A stretch of 64,000 nt of DNA, from positions 62,001-126,000 of the forward strand of contig JAQCIQ010000003.1 of the NCBI GenBank assembly GCA_027592025.1, read 5' to 3'. Below are positions 1-8,228 of this stretch, piece by piece. This stretch comes from Bacteroidota bacterium. GTDB lineage: Bacteria > Bacteroidota > Bacteroidia > Flavobacteriales > Flavobacteriaceae. The notes under the pieces are model-generated. The model ran no database searches. It saw nothing but the letters and a program-made list of their open reading frames with translations, and had not been told where the DNA came from. The translations under genes were made by a program, and so were the position numbers. Each line of letters starts with the position of its first letter. Within the stretch, counting starts at the first letter, position 1.

Positions 1-426
1 GTTAGCATGATGAAGGCTACTAATGCAGTTATTGGTGGAGAAGGAAATGGAGGGGTCATTTTGCCTGAATTGCACTATGGCAGAGATGCTTTGGCGGGAA
101 TTGCTTTATTTTTAAGTTTACTGGCTAAGAACCCAATGAAAGTTTCAGACTTGAGAAAATCTTATCCGGATTATTTCATGAGCAAACAAAAAGTGGAGCT
201 TACGCCAGATTTAGATATTGATGCCCTTTTGGCTCAAATGTCGGAACGCTATAAGCACGAAAAAGTGACCACTATTGACGGTGTTAAAATAGATTTTTCC
301 GACTACTGGGTGCATCTTCGCAAAAGTAACACTGAACCAATTATTCGAATATACGTGGAAGCCCCTTCGCAGTCTAGAGCCGATGAGGTCGCTCAAGAAT
401 TTATAACCGAATTGAAATCCCTTTAG
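1..426 (+). CDS. glmM: Phosphoglucosamine mutase-like phosphohexomutase, C-terminal part (5' end outside window)
   Basis: The reading frame is open to the left edge, so only about 141 C-terminal residues are present. The sugar-binding loop GGEGNGGV and the phosphate-binding loop RKSNTEPIIRIY near the end are the two C-terminal signatures of the alpha-D-phosphohexomutase superfamily. In Bacteroidota this form usually serves as GlmM, turning glucosamine-6-phosphate into glucosamine-1-phosphate for UDP-GlcNAc synthesis; phosphomannomutase activity cannot be excluded without the N-terminal active-site serine. The TAG stop overlaps the TAA stop of the convergent acyltransferase by four bases. Confidence 0.85.
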   Translation, partial: VSMMKATNAVIGGEGNGGVILPELHYGRDALAGIALFLSLLAKNPMKVSDLRKSYPDYFMSKQKVELTPDLDIDALLAQMSERYKHEKVTTIDGVKIDFSDYWVHLRKSNTEPIIRIYVEAPSQSRADEVAQEFITELKSL

Positions 427-1304
427 ACGTAATTTTCACGGCGGTGTTTCCACCTGCGATGTGACCATAAATAATAGGCTGGGTCTCCCTTGATTTGTTG
501 TTCTAATTTTTCGACGAAAATATCGGTGATGTCATAGTCGGCAAAATCAGTGGGCTTATCGGTAATCAATTCAAAACGGGCTTCATAATAGCCACGTTTC
601 AATTTTTGAATATCGAGAAAGATCACTGCCATATTGTATTTTTTGGCGAGCATTTCTGCACTGGTGTGTACAGGAGTGTCAACGCCCATAAAGGACCTCC
701 AATGCCGTGCTTTGTTGGGATTGGGAGATTGGTCCGCATTAAAGGCACAAAAAGTCAATTGATTGTTCTCAACTCTCTCGGCGATGACAGCCAGCGCCTC
801 GTTAGTAGGGACTAGTAAGGTATTGTATCTAGCACGTATGCGTTTGACCATACGGTCGAAGTATTTGTTGTTCAACTTCTTGTAGATAGCAATACTGTCA
901 TGAGGAATAAATTGATCCAAGACAAACATCCACTCCCAACCTCCATAGTGTCCGCAAACCAAATTAACATGTTGTCCTTGGTCGTAGGCCTTATGAATGA
1001 CCTCCAGGTTTTTGAAAGTCATTCGTCGCTTCATTTGGCGGTTACTTATGGTCAATGATTTGACAAATTCAAACAGCAAGTCGGTCAAATGATGAAAAAA
1101 ACGCTTTTCGATGATCAAACGTTCATCTTCCGACTTTTGAGGGAAAGCCAATTTAAGATTCGCCGCTACAACTTTCTTTCTGTAACCAAAGACCTTATAA
1201 ACCAAGAGATAAGAGGCATCTGACAATACATACAAAACCCACATGGGCAGCAAAGACAGCAGCCACAGTAAAGGGTAAATGAGCAGAAAGGAGAGTAGCT
1301 GCAT
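423..1304 (-). CDS. LpxL/HtrB-like lipid A late acyltransferase
   Basis: A 293-residue protein with a hydrophobic N-terminus (residues 1-35) that should anchor it to the inner membrane. HYGGWE at residues 119-124 is the H(x4)D/E catalytic motif of the LpxL/LpxM acyltransferase family, and NADQSPN further on fits the family's second conserved block. It probably adds a secondary acyl chain to lipid A. Bacteroidota members of this family are diverse, so the exact acceptor position is unknown. It lies 3 bp downstream of the lipoprotein gene on the same strand and probably shares its transcript. Confidence 0.85.
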   Translation of the reverse strand: MQLLSFLLIYPLLWLLSLLPMWVLYVLSDASYLLVYKVFGYRKKVVAANLKLAFPQKSEDERLIIEKRFFHHLTDLLFEFVKSLTISNRQMKRRMTFKNLEVIHKAYDQGQHVNLVCGHYGGWEWMFVLDQFIPHDSIAIYKKLNNKYFDRMVKRIRARYNTLLVPTNEALAVIAERVENNQLTFCAFNADQSPNPNKARHWRSFMGVDTPVHTSAEMLAKKYNMAVIFLDIQKLKRGYYEARFELITDKPTDFADYDITDIFVEKLEQQIKGDPAYYLWSHRRWKHRRENYV

Positions 1305-1307
1305 AGC

Positions 1308-2081
1308 TTATTGCTGGCCAGCTCCAGTTTTAGTTTTCTCCATCAAGTCAATGGCTGCCTTGATGCGCTGACCTCGTCTTTGGTTGATTTCGTTCTTTTT
1401 GATGGTTGCCGCCAAAGCGTCATAGCTTGACTTCACTCTATCCAAAAAATTTGGATTTATTCTGCCTTGAACCATTTCGTCTAACATCAACAAACACATG
1501 TCAGAATCAGGGTTTTGCTCAATAAAATTGTAAGGAAAGAAGCGAAAGGTTTCAATGGTTTCTTGGTAAAGAGGTTGCAAGGAATCGAGCGCTATACTGT
1601 CATTAGCAGTTTTTGCAGCTCTGAGCGCTAACGAAATGTCTTTCATCTTCATGTTGTTGGCCTTACCTCCTTCTTTGTAGCGCATGAAGTCTTCGTTGGG
1701 CATGTTACCACTGGCCACGGATAAATTAATGGTATCCCTGTTCAACACAACTCGAGTTTCACCTGGTGCAAGAATCAGAGGAAATCGGCCTGTAATTCCT
1801 TCAATTTCTAAAGCGACGAGTTCAAGAGAATCGCATTGTCCTTTGAAAACAATTTTATTTTTAGAAACTATTGAAGAATCTTTCAATAATTCATTTCCAT
1901 TTTTGCGAATCGTCATGTAACTGCGAACGCCGTCTAAGAGGTCGTTTCCTTCGATTGTCACTGTATACAGACCAAATCCGCGATCTAAGTCAGACTCACA
2001 AGAATGAAGTCCTGTCAACAATAGAGCAAATGTGGCGAGGGTAAAAAGGTTTTTAGTTTTTAGATATGGTGTGAAATTCAT
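1308..2081 (-). CDS. Lipoprotein with DUF4369-like domain
   Basis: The N-terminus has a signal peptide ending in the lipobox LTGLHSC, so this is an exported lipoprotein. The following region (beta-rich, with GNDLLDG and LAPGETRVVL segments) resembles the DUF4369 domain found in Bacteroidota lipoproteins, often in front of thioredoxin domains; here there is no thioredoxin domain and the C-terminal half looks helical. I chose the ATG at 2081 over the in-frame ATG at 2111 because a -7 element lies on 2109-2116, which would put the upstream ATG outside the transcript. Function is unknown. Confidence 0.75.
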   Translation of the reverse strand: MNFTPYLKTKNLFTLATFALLLTGLHSCESDLDRGFGLYTVTIEGNDLLDGVRSYMTIRKNGNELLKDSSIVSKNKIVFKGQCDSLELVALEIEGITGRFPLILAPGETRVVLNRDTINLSVASGNMPNEDFMRYKEGGKANNMKMKDISLALRAAKTANDSIALDSLQPLYQETIETFRFFPYNFIEQNPDSDMCLLMLDEMVQGRINPNFLDRVKSSYDALAATIKKNEINQRRGQRIKAAIDLMEKTKTGAGQQ

Positions 2082-2108
2082 GGCAAAAAGTTTTGGTTTA
2101 AGAAAGGC

Positions 2109-2116
2109 CAAATATA
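2109..2116 (-). promoter_or_regulatory. -7 promoter element TATATTTG for the lipoprotein gene
   Basis: Perfect match to the Bacteroidota -7 consensus TAnnTTTG, read on the minus strand, giving a leader of roughly 25 nt before the ATG at 2081. No good -33 TTG is visible at the usual distance. Confidence 0.55.
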
Positions 2117-2155
2117 CGATAGTTGATCAAATGCGTCAAGTCTCTTTCAATTTGC

Positions 2156-2163
2156 TAATTTTG
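2156..2163 (+). promoter_or_regulatory. -7 promoter element TAATTTTG for mnmE
   Basis: Perfect TAnnTTTG match 14 bp before the mnmE ATG, giving a leader of about 10 nt. It lies back to back with the lipoprotein promoter about 40 bp away. Confidence 0.6.
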
Positions 2164-2177
2164 CCCAAAATTAATCC

Positions 2178-3590
2178 ATGACATCAGCATACCATCCAGA
2201 TACCATTGTCGCCATTTCTACCGCTCAAGGGATCGGAGCCATTGCTGTCATCAGACTTTCAGGCCACGAGGCGATCTCGATTGCCGACAAGGTGTTTAAA
2301 AAGCCAACTGGTGAATCATTGGCTTCTCAACATTCTCATTCCGTGCATTTTGGCGCCATTTATCATGGCGAAAGATTGCTAGACGAGGTCGTGGTAGGTT
2401 TGTTTAAAAACCCCAAGTCTTACACTGGTGAAGACGTCATTGAAATATCCTGTCACGGTTCGGTTTACATTCAACAAGAAATTTTAAAGTTATTGCTTCA
2501 AAATGGCGCCAGATTGGCCAATCCAGGGGAGTTTACCCTACGGGCATTTCTCAATGGAAAATTGGATTTGTCTCAAGCTGAAGCAGTTGCCGATGTGATC
2601 GCCTCAGAATCTCAAGCGGCTCATGAAGTGGCCATTCAACAAATGCGAGGTGGTTTTTCTACTGAAATTGAAGATTTACGTCAACAACTGATCAATTTCA
2701 CTGCTTTAATTGAGTTGGAACTCGATTTTTCGGAAGAAGATGTGGAATTTGCCAACCGATCTGAATTGGAAAAACTGCTCATAACTATACAATCTAAACT
2801 CAAATCTTTGGCCGACTCTTTCGCCTATGGCAATGTGCTCAAAGAGGGCATTCCTGTAGCTATTGCTGGAAAACCTAATGCTGGCAAATCGTCCTTACTC
2901 AATGCCTTGTTTAAAGAGGAAAAGGCTATTGTTTCCGACATCGCTGGAACCACGAGAGATGCCATTGAAGATACCCTGATATTAAAGGGTATCAAATACC
3001 GATTCATTGACACTGCTGGTCTTCGCGAAACTTCCGATCAAATTGAGTCCATGGGAATTGAACGAGCCAAAGAGAAAATTGCCAAAGCCAAAATCTTGTT
3101 GTACTTGTACGACCGCATGGACAGTGCACCAGAAGAGGTAATTCGAGATATCAAGACGCTGAATCACGACAAGTTGATTGTCATTTTAGTCGAAAATAAA
3201 ATTGATCAATACGGTGGATTTTTCGAAAATGATTTTAATACTCAAGTCATGACTGAGCTCAGTGGAAAGTATACCAATACCTTGACGGGAATTAGTTGCT
3301 TTGATGAGGCGACCATTAATGCCCTAAAGGGATTGCTGGAATGGGAAGTCAGCGAGATGAAAAGCTCTAGCGAGGTGGTCGTGGCCAACGTCAGGCATTA
3401 CAATGCCATGATCAAAACTTTGGAAGCCATTGGGTCCGTGCAACAAGGTTTAGAGGAGGGACTGTCGGGAGATTTGCTTGCGGTAGATTTGAAAGAAGCC
3501 CTGTACGCCTTGTCAGAAATAACCGGTGCTATCGACGTGGATAAAGACATCCTTGGAACCATTTTTGGGAAATTCTGTATCGGAAAGTGA
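2178..3590 (+). CDS. mnmE: tRNA uridine-5-carboxymethylaminomethyl synthesis GTPase MnmE
   Basis: A full-length 470-residue MnmE (TrmE). With MnmG it modifies the wobble U34 of several tRNAs. The formyl-THF-binding N-domain is followed by helices and an inserted G domain: P-loop GKPNAGKS at 231-238, switch region GTTRD, DTAGL at 278-282 and NKID. The C-terminus is the conserved FCIGK at 466-470, whose cysteine is needed for modification. The 3' end of mnmE is a known integration site for tyrosine-recombinase islands such as SGI1; here a mobile-element gene fragment starts immediately behind the stop codon. Confidence 0.97.
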   Translation: MTSAYHPDTIVAISTAQGIGAIAVIRLSGHEAISIADKVFKKPTGESLASQHSHSVHFGAIYHGERLLDEVVVGLFKNPKSYTGEDVIEISCHGSVYIQQEILKLLLQNGARLANPGEFTLRAFLNGKLDLSQAEAVADVIASESQAAHEVAIQQMRGGFSTEIEDLRQQLINFTALIELELDFSEEDVEFANRSELEKLLITIQSKLKSLADSFAYGNVLKEGIPVAIAGKPNAGKSSLLNALFKEEKAIVSDIAGTTRDAIEDTLILKGIKYRFIDTAGLRETSDQIESMGIERAKEKIAKAKILLYLYDRMDSAPEEVIRDIKTLNHDKLIVILVENKIDQYGGFFENDFNTQVMTELSGKYTNTLTGISCFDEATINALKGLLEWEVSEMKSSSEVVVANVRHYNAMIKTLEAIGSVQQGLEEGLSGDLLAVDLKEALYALSEITGAIDVDKDILGTIFGKFCIGK

Positions 3591-3591
3591 A

Positions 3592-3795
3592 GTATTTGAC
3601 TTTACTTGATTTTAACCCTCTTTGAAGAAATAAGTCAATGTAGCTGCTCTTATTTGCTCCAGTAAATAGGTTGTACATTTTCCAGAGGTCAATATCACCA
3701 TTAGCGTTTCTTGCAAAGCTTTCATGTAGGAAATAATCCTTTAGCTCATCGGTAAGTTGTATGTCGTTGAAAATAAGAGCAGGGATATTGCGTTT
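3592..3795 (-). pseudogene. Remnant of a DUF3871 gene (C-terminal part only)
   Basis: Reading the minus strand from 3795 to 3592 gives about 68 codons without a start: NIPALIFNDIQLTDELKDYF, then NGDIDLWKMYNLFTGANKSS and YIDLFLQR. From memory this matches the C-terminal end of DUF3871 proteins, a Bacteroidota family common in mobile or accessory regions. An in-frame TAA at 3796-3798 precedes it and no N-terminal part is found, while the frame runs on into the mnmE 3' end without its own stop. It is therefore a truncated relic. Together with its place behind mnmE it suggests an excised or decayed integrated element. The rest of 3796-3866 holds nothing recognisable. Confidence 0.7.
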
Positions 3796-3866
3796 TTAAG
3801 TAAGTTTTTATACATTTAGCTCAACTGATAAAGAACCACTAAACATTTAATCGTTAACTCAAACCC

Positions 3867-4502
3867 ATGAAAACTTACCTATCACTTCTTGCACTGCTAC
3901 TTCTTCCGCTTCTCACCATTGCTCAAGAACCTATCAAAATAGCCTTTGTAGGCAACAGCATCACCCAAGGTCCTGGAAGAGAAAATCCTGGATCTTTTCC
4001 CCTACAAGTAGGTCAAATCCTAGGAAGTGCCTATGAGGTAAAGAATTTTGGGGTGAGCGGTAGAACACTTTTGAAGAAAGGGGATTTTCCCTATTGGAAC
4101 GAACCTCAGTTTCAACAGGTCAAAGATTTTCATCCTGACGTGGTCCTAATTAAGTTAGGAACCAATGATTCCAAACCTCAAAACTGGGCACATAAGGATG
4201 ATTTTATCTCAGATTACCTAGATATGATTGCTGAATTCCGTGACTACATGCCCAAAGACGGTAAAGTATACGTCATACTTCCGGTGCCTGTCACCCGAGT
4301 CAATTTTGGGATTACCCCTGAAATCATGAACAACGAGCAACGTTTGATGCTATTTGAAATCATCCAAAAGTCAGGGGCGGAAGTGATTGACTTGTACACC
4401 CCCTTGATGGATCGGCCTGAGCTCTTGCCCGATGGCGTGCATCCCAATGCCGAGGGACTTGGAATCATGTCCCAAGTGATCAGTAGAAGGATTCGAATGT
4501 AA
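3867..4502 (+). CDS. Secreted SGNH/GDSL-family hydrolase
   Basis: Residues 1-19 form a signal peptide ending before Q20. The SGNH blocks are all present: GNS at 29-31 with nucleophile Ser31, a conserved Gly in GVSGRT at 62-67, GTND at 98-101 and the Asp-His pair DGVHP (Asp189, His192). The length of 211 residues is normal. The family removes acetyl or acyl groups from sugars and other substrates; the block resembles sialate O-acetylesterase-like or rhamnogalacturonan acetylesterase-like enzymes, but the substrate cannot be told. It stands alone behind the DUF3871 scar. Confidence 0.85.
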   Translation: MKTYLSLLALLLLPLLTIAQEPIKIAFVGNSITQGPGRENPGSFPLQVGQILGSAYEVKNFGVSGRTLLKKGDFPYWNEPQFQQVKDFHPDVVLIKLGTNDSKPQNWAHKDDFISDYLDMIAEFRDYMPKDGKVYVILPVPVTRVNFGITPEIMNNEQRLMLFEIIQKSGAEVIDLYTPLMDRPELLPDGVHPNAEGLGIMSQVISRRIRM

Positions 4503-4516
4503 ATCTCTGACCTAAA

Positions 4517-5170
4517 CTACTTCTTTAAGACTAACAATCTGGCGGTATAACCCGTCGTGAGCAACCATTGGTGGGAGGCAATCATGAGTTCATTCTCGTC
4601 AAAGACTTTCATTTCGGCGGTATTGGGTCTAGAACTCCCTTCGTTAAGAGCAAAAAATTCGAGCGCATTGAATCCGTCGGTCAAGGTGATTTCAATGTAA
4701 ACCACCGCATTCCTTAAGGTCAAATTGGGATGAACCACCTTCCCGTTGTGAATCAAACGAACACGGTCACCGTCTTCATACTCGTGATCACGACAAGCTA
4801 TTTTGATGACTCTTGAGGTCGTCGAAATATCTCCCATATCATAGTCGCGACTGAACTGCTCCAAGTTACTTTTGCCTTCTTGAAATTGCGGTTTCATGGT
4901 CCATTTGGGAGAAGGTAGTGGATTGGGGTCAATCATGGCAATGCCCTTTTCCTTTTTGTCAATGTCAGAAAGTGGTTGGGTCATGAATTTGGGAGAAACG
5001 TTGATGTTAGTCAAACTAGGCCTATTGGTCAGCCGTTTGAGTTGAAAATTGGTGGTAGCATCGATGTTAGGCTGCTTGATTTCAAAAGAAAAAAGGCCTC
5101 CTGTGTCTAACTGTCCAAAGACCGTAAGGCTAGTTGCAAATACGCCAAATAACATGCAATTTCGAATCAT
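4517..5170 (-). CDS. Secreted protein of unknown function
   Basis: Not recognised. A hydrophobic segment (MIRNCMLFGVFATSLTVFGQ) looks like a signal peptide. The C-terminal half carries the segment DGDRVRLIHNGKVV followed by LTLRNA and LEFFALNEGS, a beta-rich layout seen in secreted Bacteroidota proteins. The in-frame ATG at 5221 would lie upstream of the -7 element at 5175-5182, so it is rejected; the ATG at 5170 would be essentially leaderless, and the next one at 5155 would give a 15-nt leader but a signal peptide without a positive charge. Confidence 0.65.
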   Translation of the reverse strand: MIRNCMLFGVFATSLTVFGQLDTGGLFSFEIKQPNIDATTNFQLKRLTNRPSLTNINVSPKFMTQPLSDIDKKEKGIAMIDPNPLPSPKWTMKPQFQEGKSNLEQFSRDYDMGDISTTSRVIKIACRDHEYEDGDRVRLIHNGKVVHPNLTLRNAVVYIEITLTDGFNALEFFALNEGSSRPNTAEMKVFDENELMIASHQWLLTTGYTARLLVLKK

Positions 5171-5174
5171 CCAA

Positions 5175-5182
5175 CAAATATA
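5175..5182 (-). promoter_or_regulatory. -7 promoter element TATATTTG directly before a start codon
   Basis: Perfect TAnnTTTG match only 4 bp before the ATG at 5170. If transcription starts about 4 nt after the G, as rnpB in this window suggests, the mRNA would begin at the start codon. Confidence 0.5.
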
Positions 5183-5297
5183 GGCGTTTGTTGGTGGATT
5201 AAAATTCACTTTAACAGCCATTTTAGAACTTTTATAACATCAACGCTGAAACTGATTTTATGTTTTATAAACCAATAAATTCTCATATCTTCAAACC

Positions 5298-8228
5298 ATG
5301 GATTCGTCGCATAGAAATAAATTAGAATTCCAATTTCAAGAATTGTCCCATCGTTTGTCTGGGGAGTTGAAATGGGATCCACTGCATACGGCTTTGTACG
5401 CCACCGATGCTAGCGTTTACAAGGAAAAGCCTGCTGCAGTTGCGCTGCCAAAGTCTGCGCAAGATTTGCAAGAATTGGTTCTTTTTTCTGCGAAAACTGG
5501 CATTGCTTTGATACCGAGGGCTGCGGGAACCTCTTTGGCAGGTCAGGTGGTGGGAAGCGGATTGGTGGTTGACGTATCCAAGTACATGGATCAAATTATA
5601 GAATTGAATGCCGATCAATCCTATGTATGGGTTCAGCCAGGTGTGGTGAGAGATGCACTAAATCTGTATTTAAAACCTTTCGGCTTATTTTTTGGACCAA
5701 ACACTTCAACGGCCAATAGAGCCACCATTGGGGGTATGGTGGGCAACAATTCTTGTGGCTCAACTTCCATTGTTTACGGCGGTACCAGAGACCACGTTTT
5801 GGCCTTGAAAACGATTTTGAGTGATGGCAGCGAAGCTGTCTTTGAAAATCAGGATGAGGCTACATTGTCTGAAAAAATTAGACAAGATCATTTTGAAGGC
5901 CGATTGTATCAGGCTACTTTAGATTTGCTCAGTCAAAAGGAAATCCAAGAAAACATTCGAAAAGAATACCCAAAACCAGAGATCAAAAGACGAAACACGG
6001 GCTATGCGATTGACGCTTTAATTGAGATGAGTCCAATAGACCCAAATGGTCGCTTGTTCAATTTTTGTGAACTGCTTTGTGGCTCGGAGGGAACGCTCGC
6101 GATGACCACGGCCATAAAATTGAATTTAGTTCCGCTACCCGACCCCGAAAGTGTGCTATTGGCGGTTCATTTTAATGAATTGATCGAAAGTTTGGAAGCC
6201 ACGGTAATGATGATGACCCATCAGCCCTCGGCTTGCGAACTCATGGATAAAACAGTGTTGGATTGCACTAAAAACAGTCCTGAATATAGCAACCATCGAT
6301 TTTTTATTGAAGGAGACCCAGCTGCTGTAATTTTGTTGGAATTCAGGGATACTCATATCCAAGGAGCAAAAAACAAGGCTGAAAAATTAAAGGTCGAACT
6401 CCAGACAAAGGGTATGGGCTACGCCTATCCCATTTTGACAGATAAAAATGCCGAATCAATTTGGGAATTGAGAAGAGCAGGGTTGGGATTACTGGCGCTA
6501 TTGCCTGGAGATGAAAAGGCAGTGGCGTGCATTGAAGATACCGCCGTTGCTTTATCCGATTTGCCCGAGTACATCACCCAGTTTTCCAGATTGATGGCTG
6601 AATATGGACAACAAGCGGTTTATTACGCCCATGCTGGGGCAGGTGAATTGCATTTGCGTCCTATTTTGAACTTGAAAACAGAATTAGGAAAACAGCAATT
6701 CAGGGCCATCAGTTCTTCCTCCGCCGATTTGGTCAAGTCATTCAAGGGTTCTCTCAGTGGTGAACACGGTGATGGCAGAGTCAGAAGCGAGTTTATTCCT
6801 AAGGTTTTGGGCGAAAGTAACTATCGAACCCTTGAAAAGATTAAGGCCATTTGGGATCCTATCGGCATCTTTAATCCAGGTAAGATTGTCAATCCTGTCA
6901 AAATGGACGAGCATCTCAGGACGGATCCGAATTATGCAGTTCCTTTGAAATCGGTAATCGATTTTGGAGGATCAAATGGCTTGCTCAGGGCATCAGAGGC
7001 TTGCAACGGATCGGGAGACTGTAGGAAGTTGCAGTTCGCCGGCGGCAGCATGTGTCCAAGTTATAGGGTGACGAGAAATGAAAAAGACAGCACTCGCGGT
7101 AGAGCCAATGTGCTAAGAGAGTTTTTAACCACCAGTTCCAAAGCAAATCCGCTAGATCATCCAGAGATTAATGAGGCAATGGATCTTTGCGTAGGTTGCA
7201 AGGCTTGCGTCAAAGAATGCCCATCTGCGGTTGACATGACTGCCCTGAAGTCTGAATTTCTGTTTCATTACCACAAGAGTAATAAAAGGTCAAAACGCGA
7301 TTTGATGATCGCCAGCTCGCATGGATTGAACAATAAAATTAGACCCTTTGCACCAGTATTAAATGTTCTTCAAAATACTCCAATTCTGAACACACTTTTC
7401 AAGAGACTTTTGGGCTTCCATTCTGATAGAAGTTTGCCAAAATTGCAACGAATTAAATTTTCGGATTGGCTTAAAACCTACAGTCAACCGAAAGGACAAA
7501 GGCAGGTCTATTTATTTGTCGACGAATTTTTGGAAGATTATGACAGTGAAATTGGCAAGGCAACGGTGGAGCTGTTGAATGTCATTGGTTTTGAAGTCTT
7601 GTATCATCCTCATGGGCCAAGCGGTCGGGCGCAATTGTCAAAAGGTTTTTTGGAAGAAGCTAAGAAAATGGCAGAGGCCAATGTGGCGATTTTTTCAGAA
7701 ATAGTGAACGCTAATTGTCCATTGATTGGTATTGAACCTTCAGCCATACTTGGTTTTAGAGATGAATATCCGAAATTGGTTGGAGGACCTCTTAATACTA
7801 AGGCGAAACAATTGTCCTCCAACGTTTTTACAGTTGACGAATTTTTGGGAAGTGCTCTGAAAGACGGTTCACTTCACTCAGGGTTATTTAGGCCGAGCCA
7901 CCAAAGCATTGTTCTGCATGGACATTGCCATCAAAAGGCCTTGTCAAAAATTGACATTACCAAACAGATTTTAGAGGTGCCTTTTGGGAATAAGGTGAGT
8001 ATGGCACCTTCGGGCTGTTGCGGAATGGCGGGAGTATTTGGTTATGAAAAGGAACATTATGAAACCAGCATGAAAATGGGTGAATTGGCTATTTTACCTC
8101 ATTTGCGTCAACTCAATCCCAGCGTTGTGGTATCGGCAACCGGAACAAGTTGCAGACACCAAATTAAAGATGCTATGGGCCGAAGGGCTTTGCATCCAGT
8201 AATGATACTAAGAGACGCGTTGATTTAG
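5298..8228 (+). CDS. FAD-linked oxidase with Fe-S and CCG domains (YdiJ / D-lactate dehydrogenase type)
   Basis: A 976-residue fusion. The N-terminal half is a PCMH-type FAD domain (PRAAGTSLAG, then GNNSCGS) followed by the FAD-linked oxidase C domain. The second half holds a cysteine cluster CNGSGDC, a 4Fe-4S motif CVGCKACVKECP, and a GlpC/HdrB-like CCG region with HGHCHQKAL and SGCCGMAG. This architecture is that of YdiJ, a D-2-hydroxyglutarate dehydrogenase, and of large D-lactate dehydrogenases; electrons probably go to the quinone pool or another carrier. The exact 2-hydroxyacid is not visible. It ends in a four-base overlap with convergent dnaN. Confidence 0.85.
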   Translation: MDSSHRNKLEFQFQELSHRLSGELKWDPLHTALYATDASVYKEKPAAVALPKSAQDLQELVLFSAKTGIALIPRAAGTSLAGQVVGSGLVVDVSKYMDQIIELNADQSYVWVQPGVVRDALNLYLKPFGLFFGPNTSTANRATIGGMVGNNSCGSTSIVYGGTRDHVLALKTILSDGSEAVFENQDEATLSEKIRQDHFEGRLYQATLDLLSQKEIQENIRKEYPKPEIKRRNTGYAIDALIEMSPIDPNGRLFNFCELLCGSEGTLAMTTAIKLNLVPLPDPESVLLAVHFNELIESLEATVMMMTHQPSACELMDKTVLDCTKNSPEYSNHRFFIEGDPAAVILLEFRDTHIQGAKNKAEKLKVELQTKGMGYAYPILTDKNAESIWELRRAGLGLLALLPGDEKAVACIEDTAVALSDLPEYITQFSRLMAEYGQQAVYYAHAGAGELHLRPILNLKTELGKQQFRAISSSSADLVKSFKGSLSGEHGDGRVRSEFIPKVLGESNYRTLEKIKAIWDPIGIFNPGKIVNPVKMDEHLRTDPNYAVPLKSVIDFGGSNGLLRASEACNGSGDCRKLQFAGGSMCPSYRVTRNEKDSTRGRANVLREFLTTSSKANPLDHPEINEAMDLCVGCKACVKECPSAVDMTALKSEFLFHYHKSNKRSKRDLMIASSHGLNNKIRPFAPVLNVLQNTPILNTLFKRLLGFHSDRSLPKLQRIKFSDWLKTYSQPKGQRQVYLFVDEFLEDYDSEIGKATVELLNVIGFEVLYHPHGPSGRAQLSKGFLEEAKKMAEANVAIFSEIVNANCPLIGIEPSAILGFRDEYPKLVGGPLNTKAKQLSSNVFTVDEFLGSALKDGSLHSGLFRPSHQSIVLHGHCHQKALSKIDITKQILEVPFGNKVSMAPSGCCGMAGVFGYEKEHYETSMKMGELAILPHLRQLNPSVVVSATGTSCRHQIKDAMGRRALHPVMILRDALI

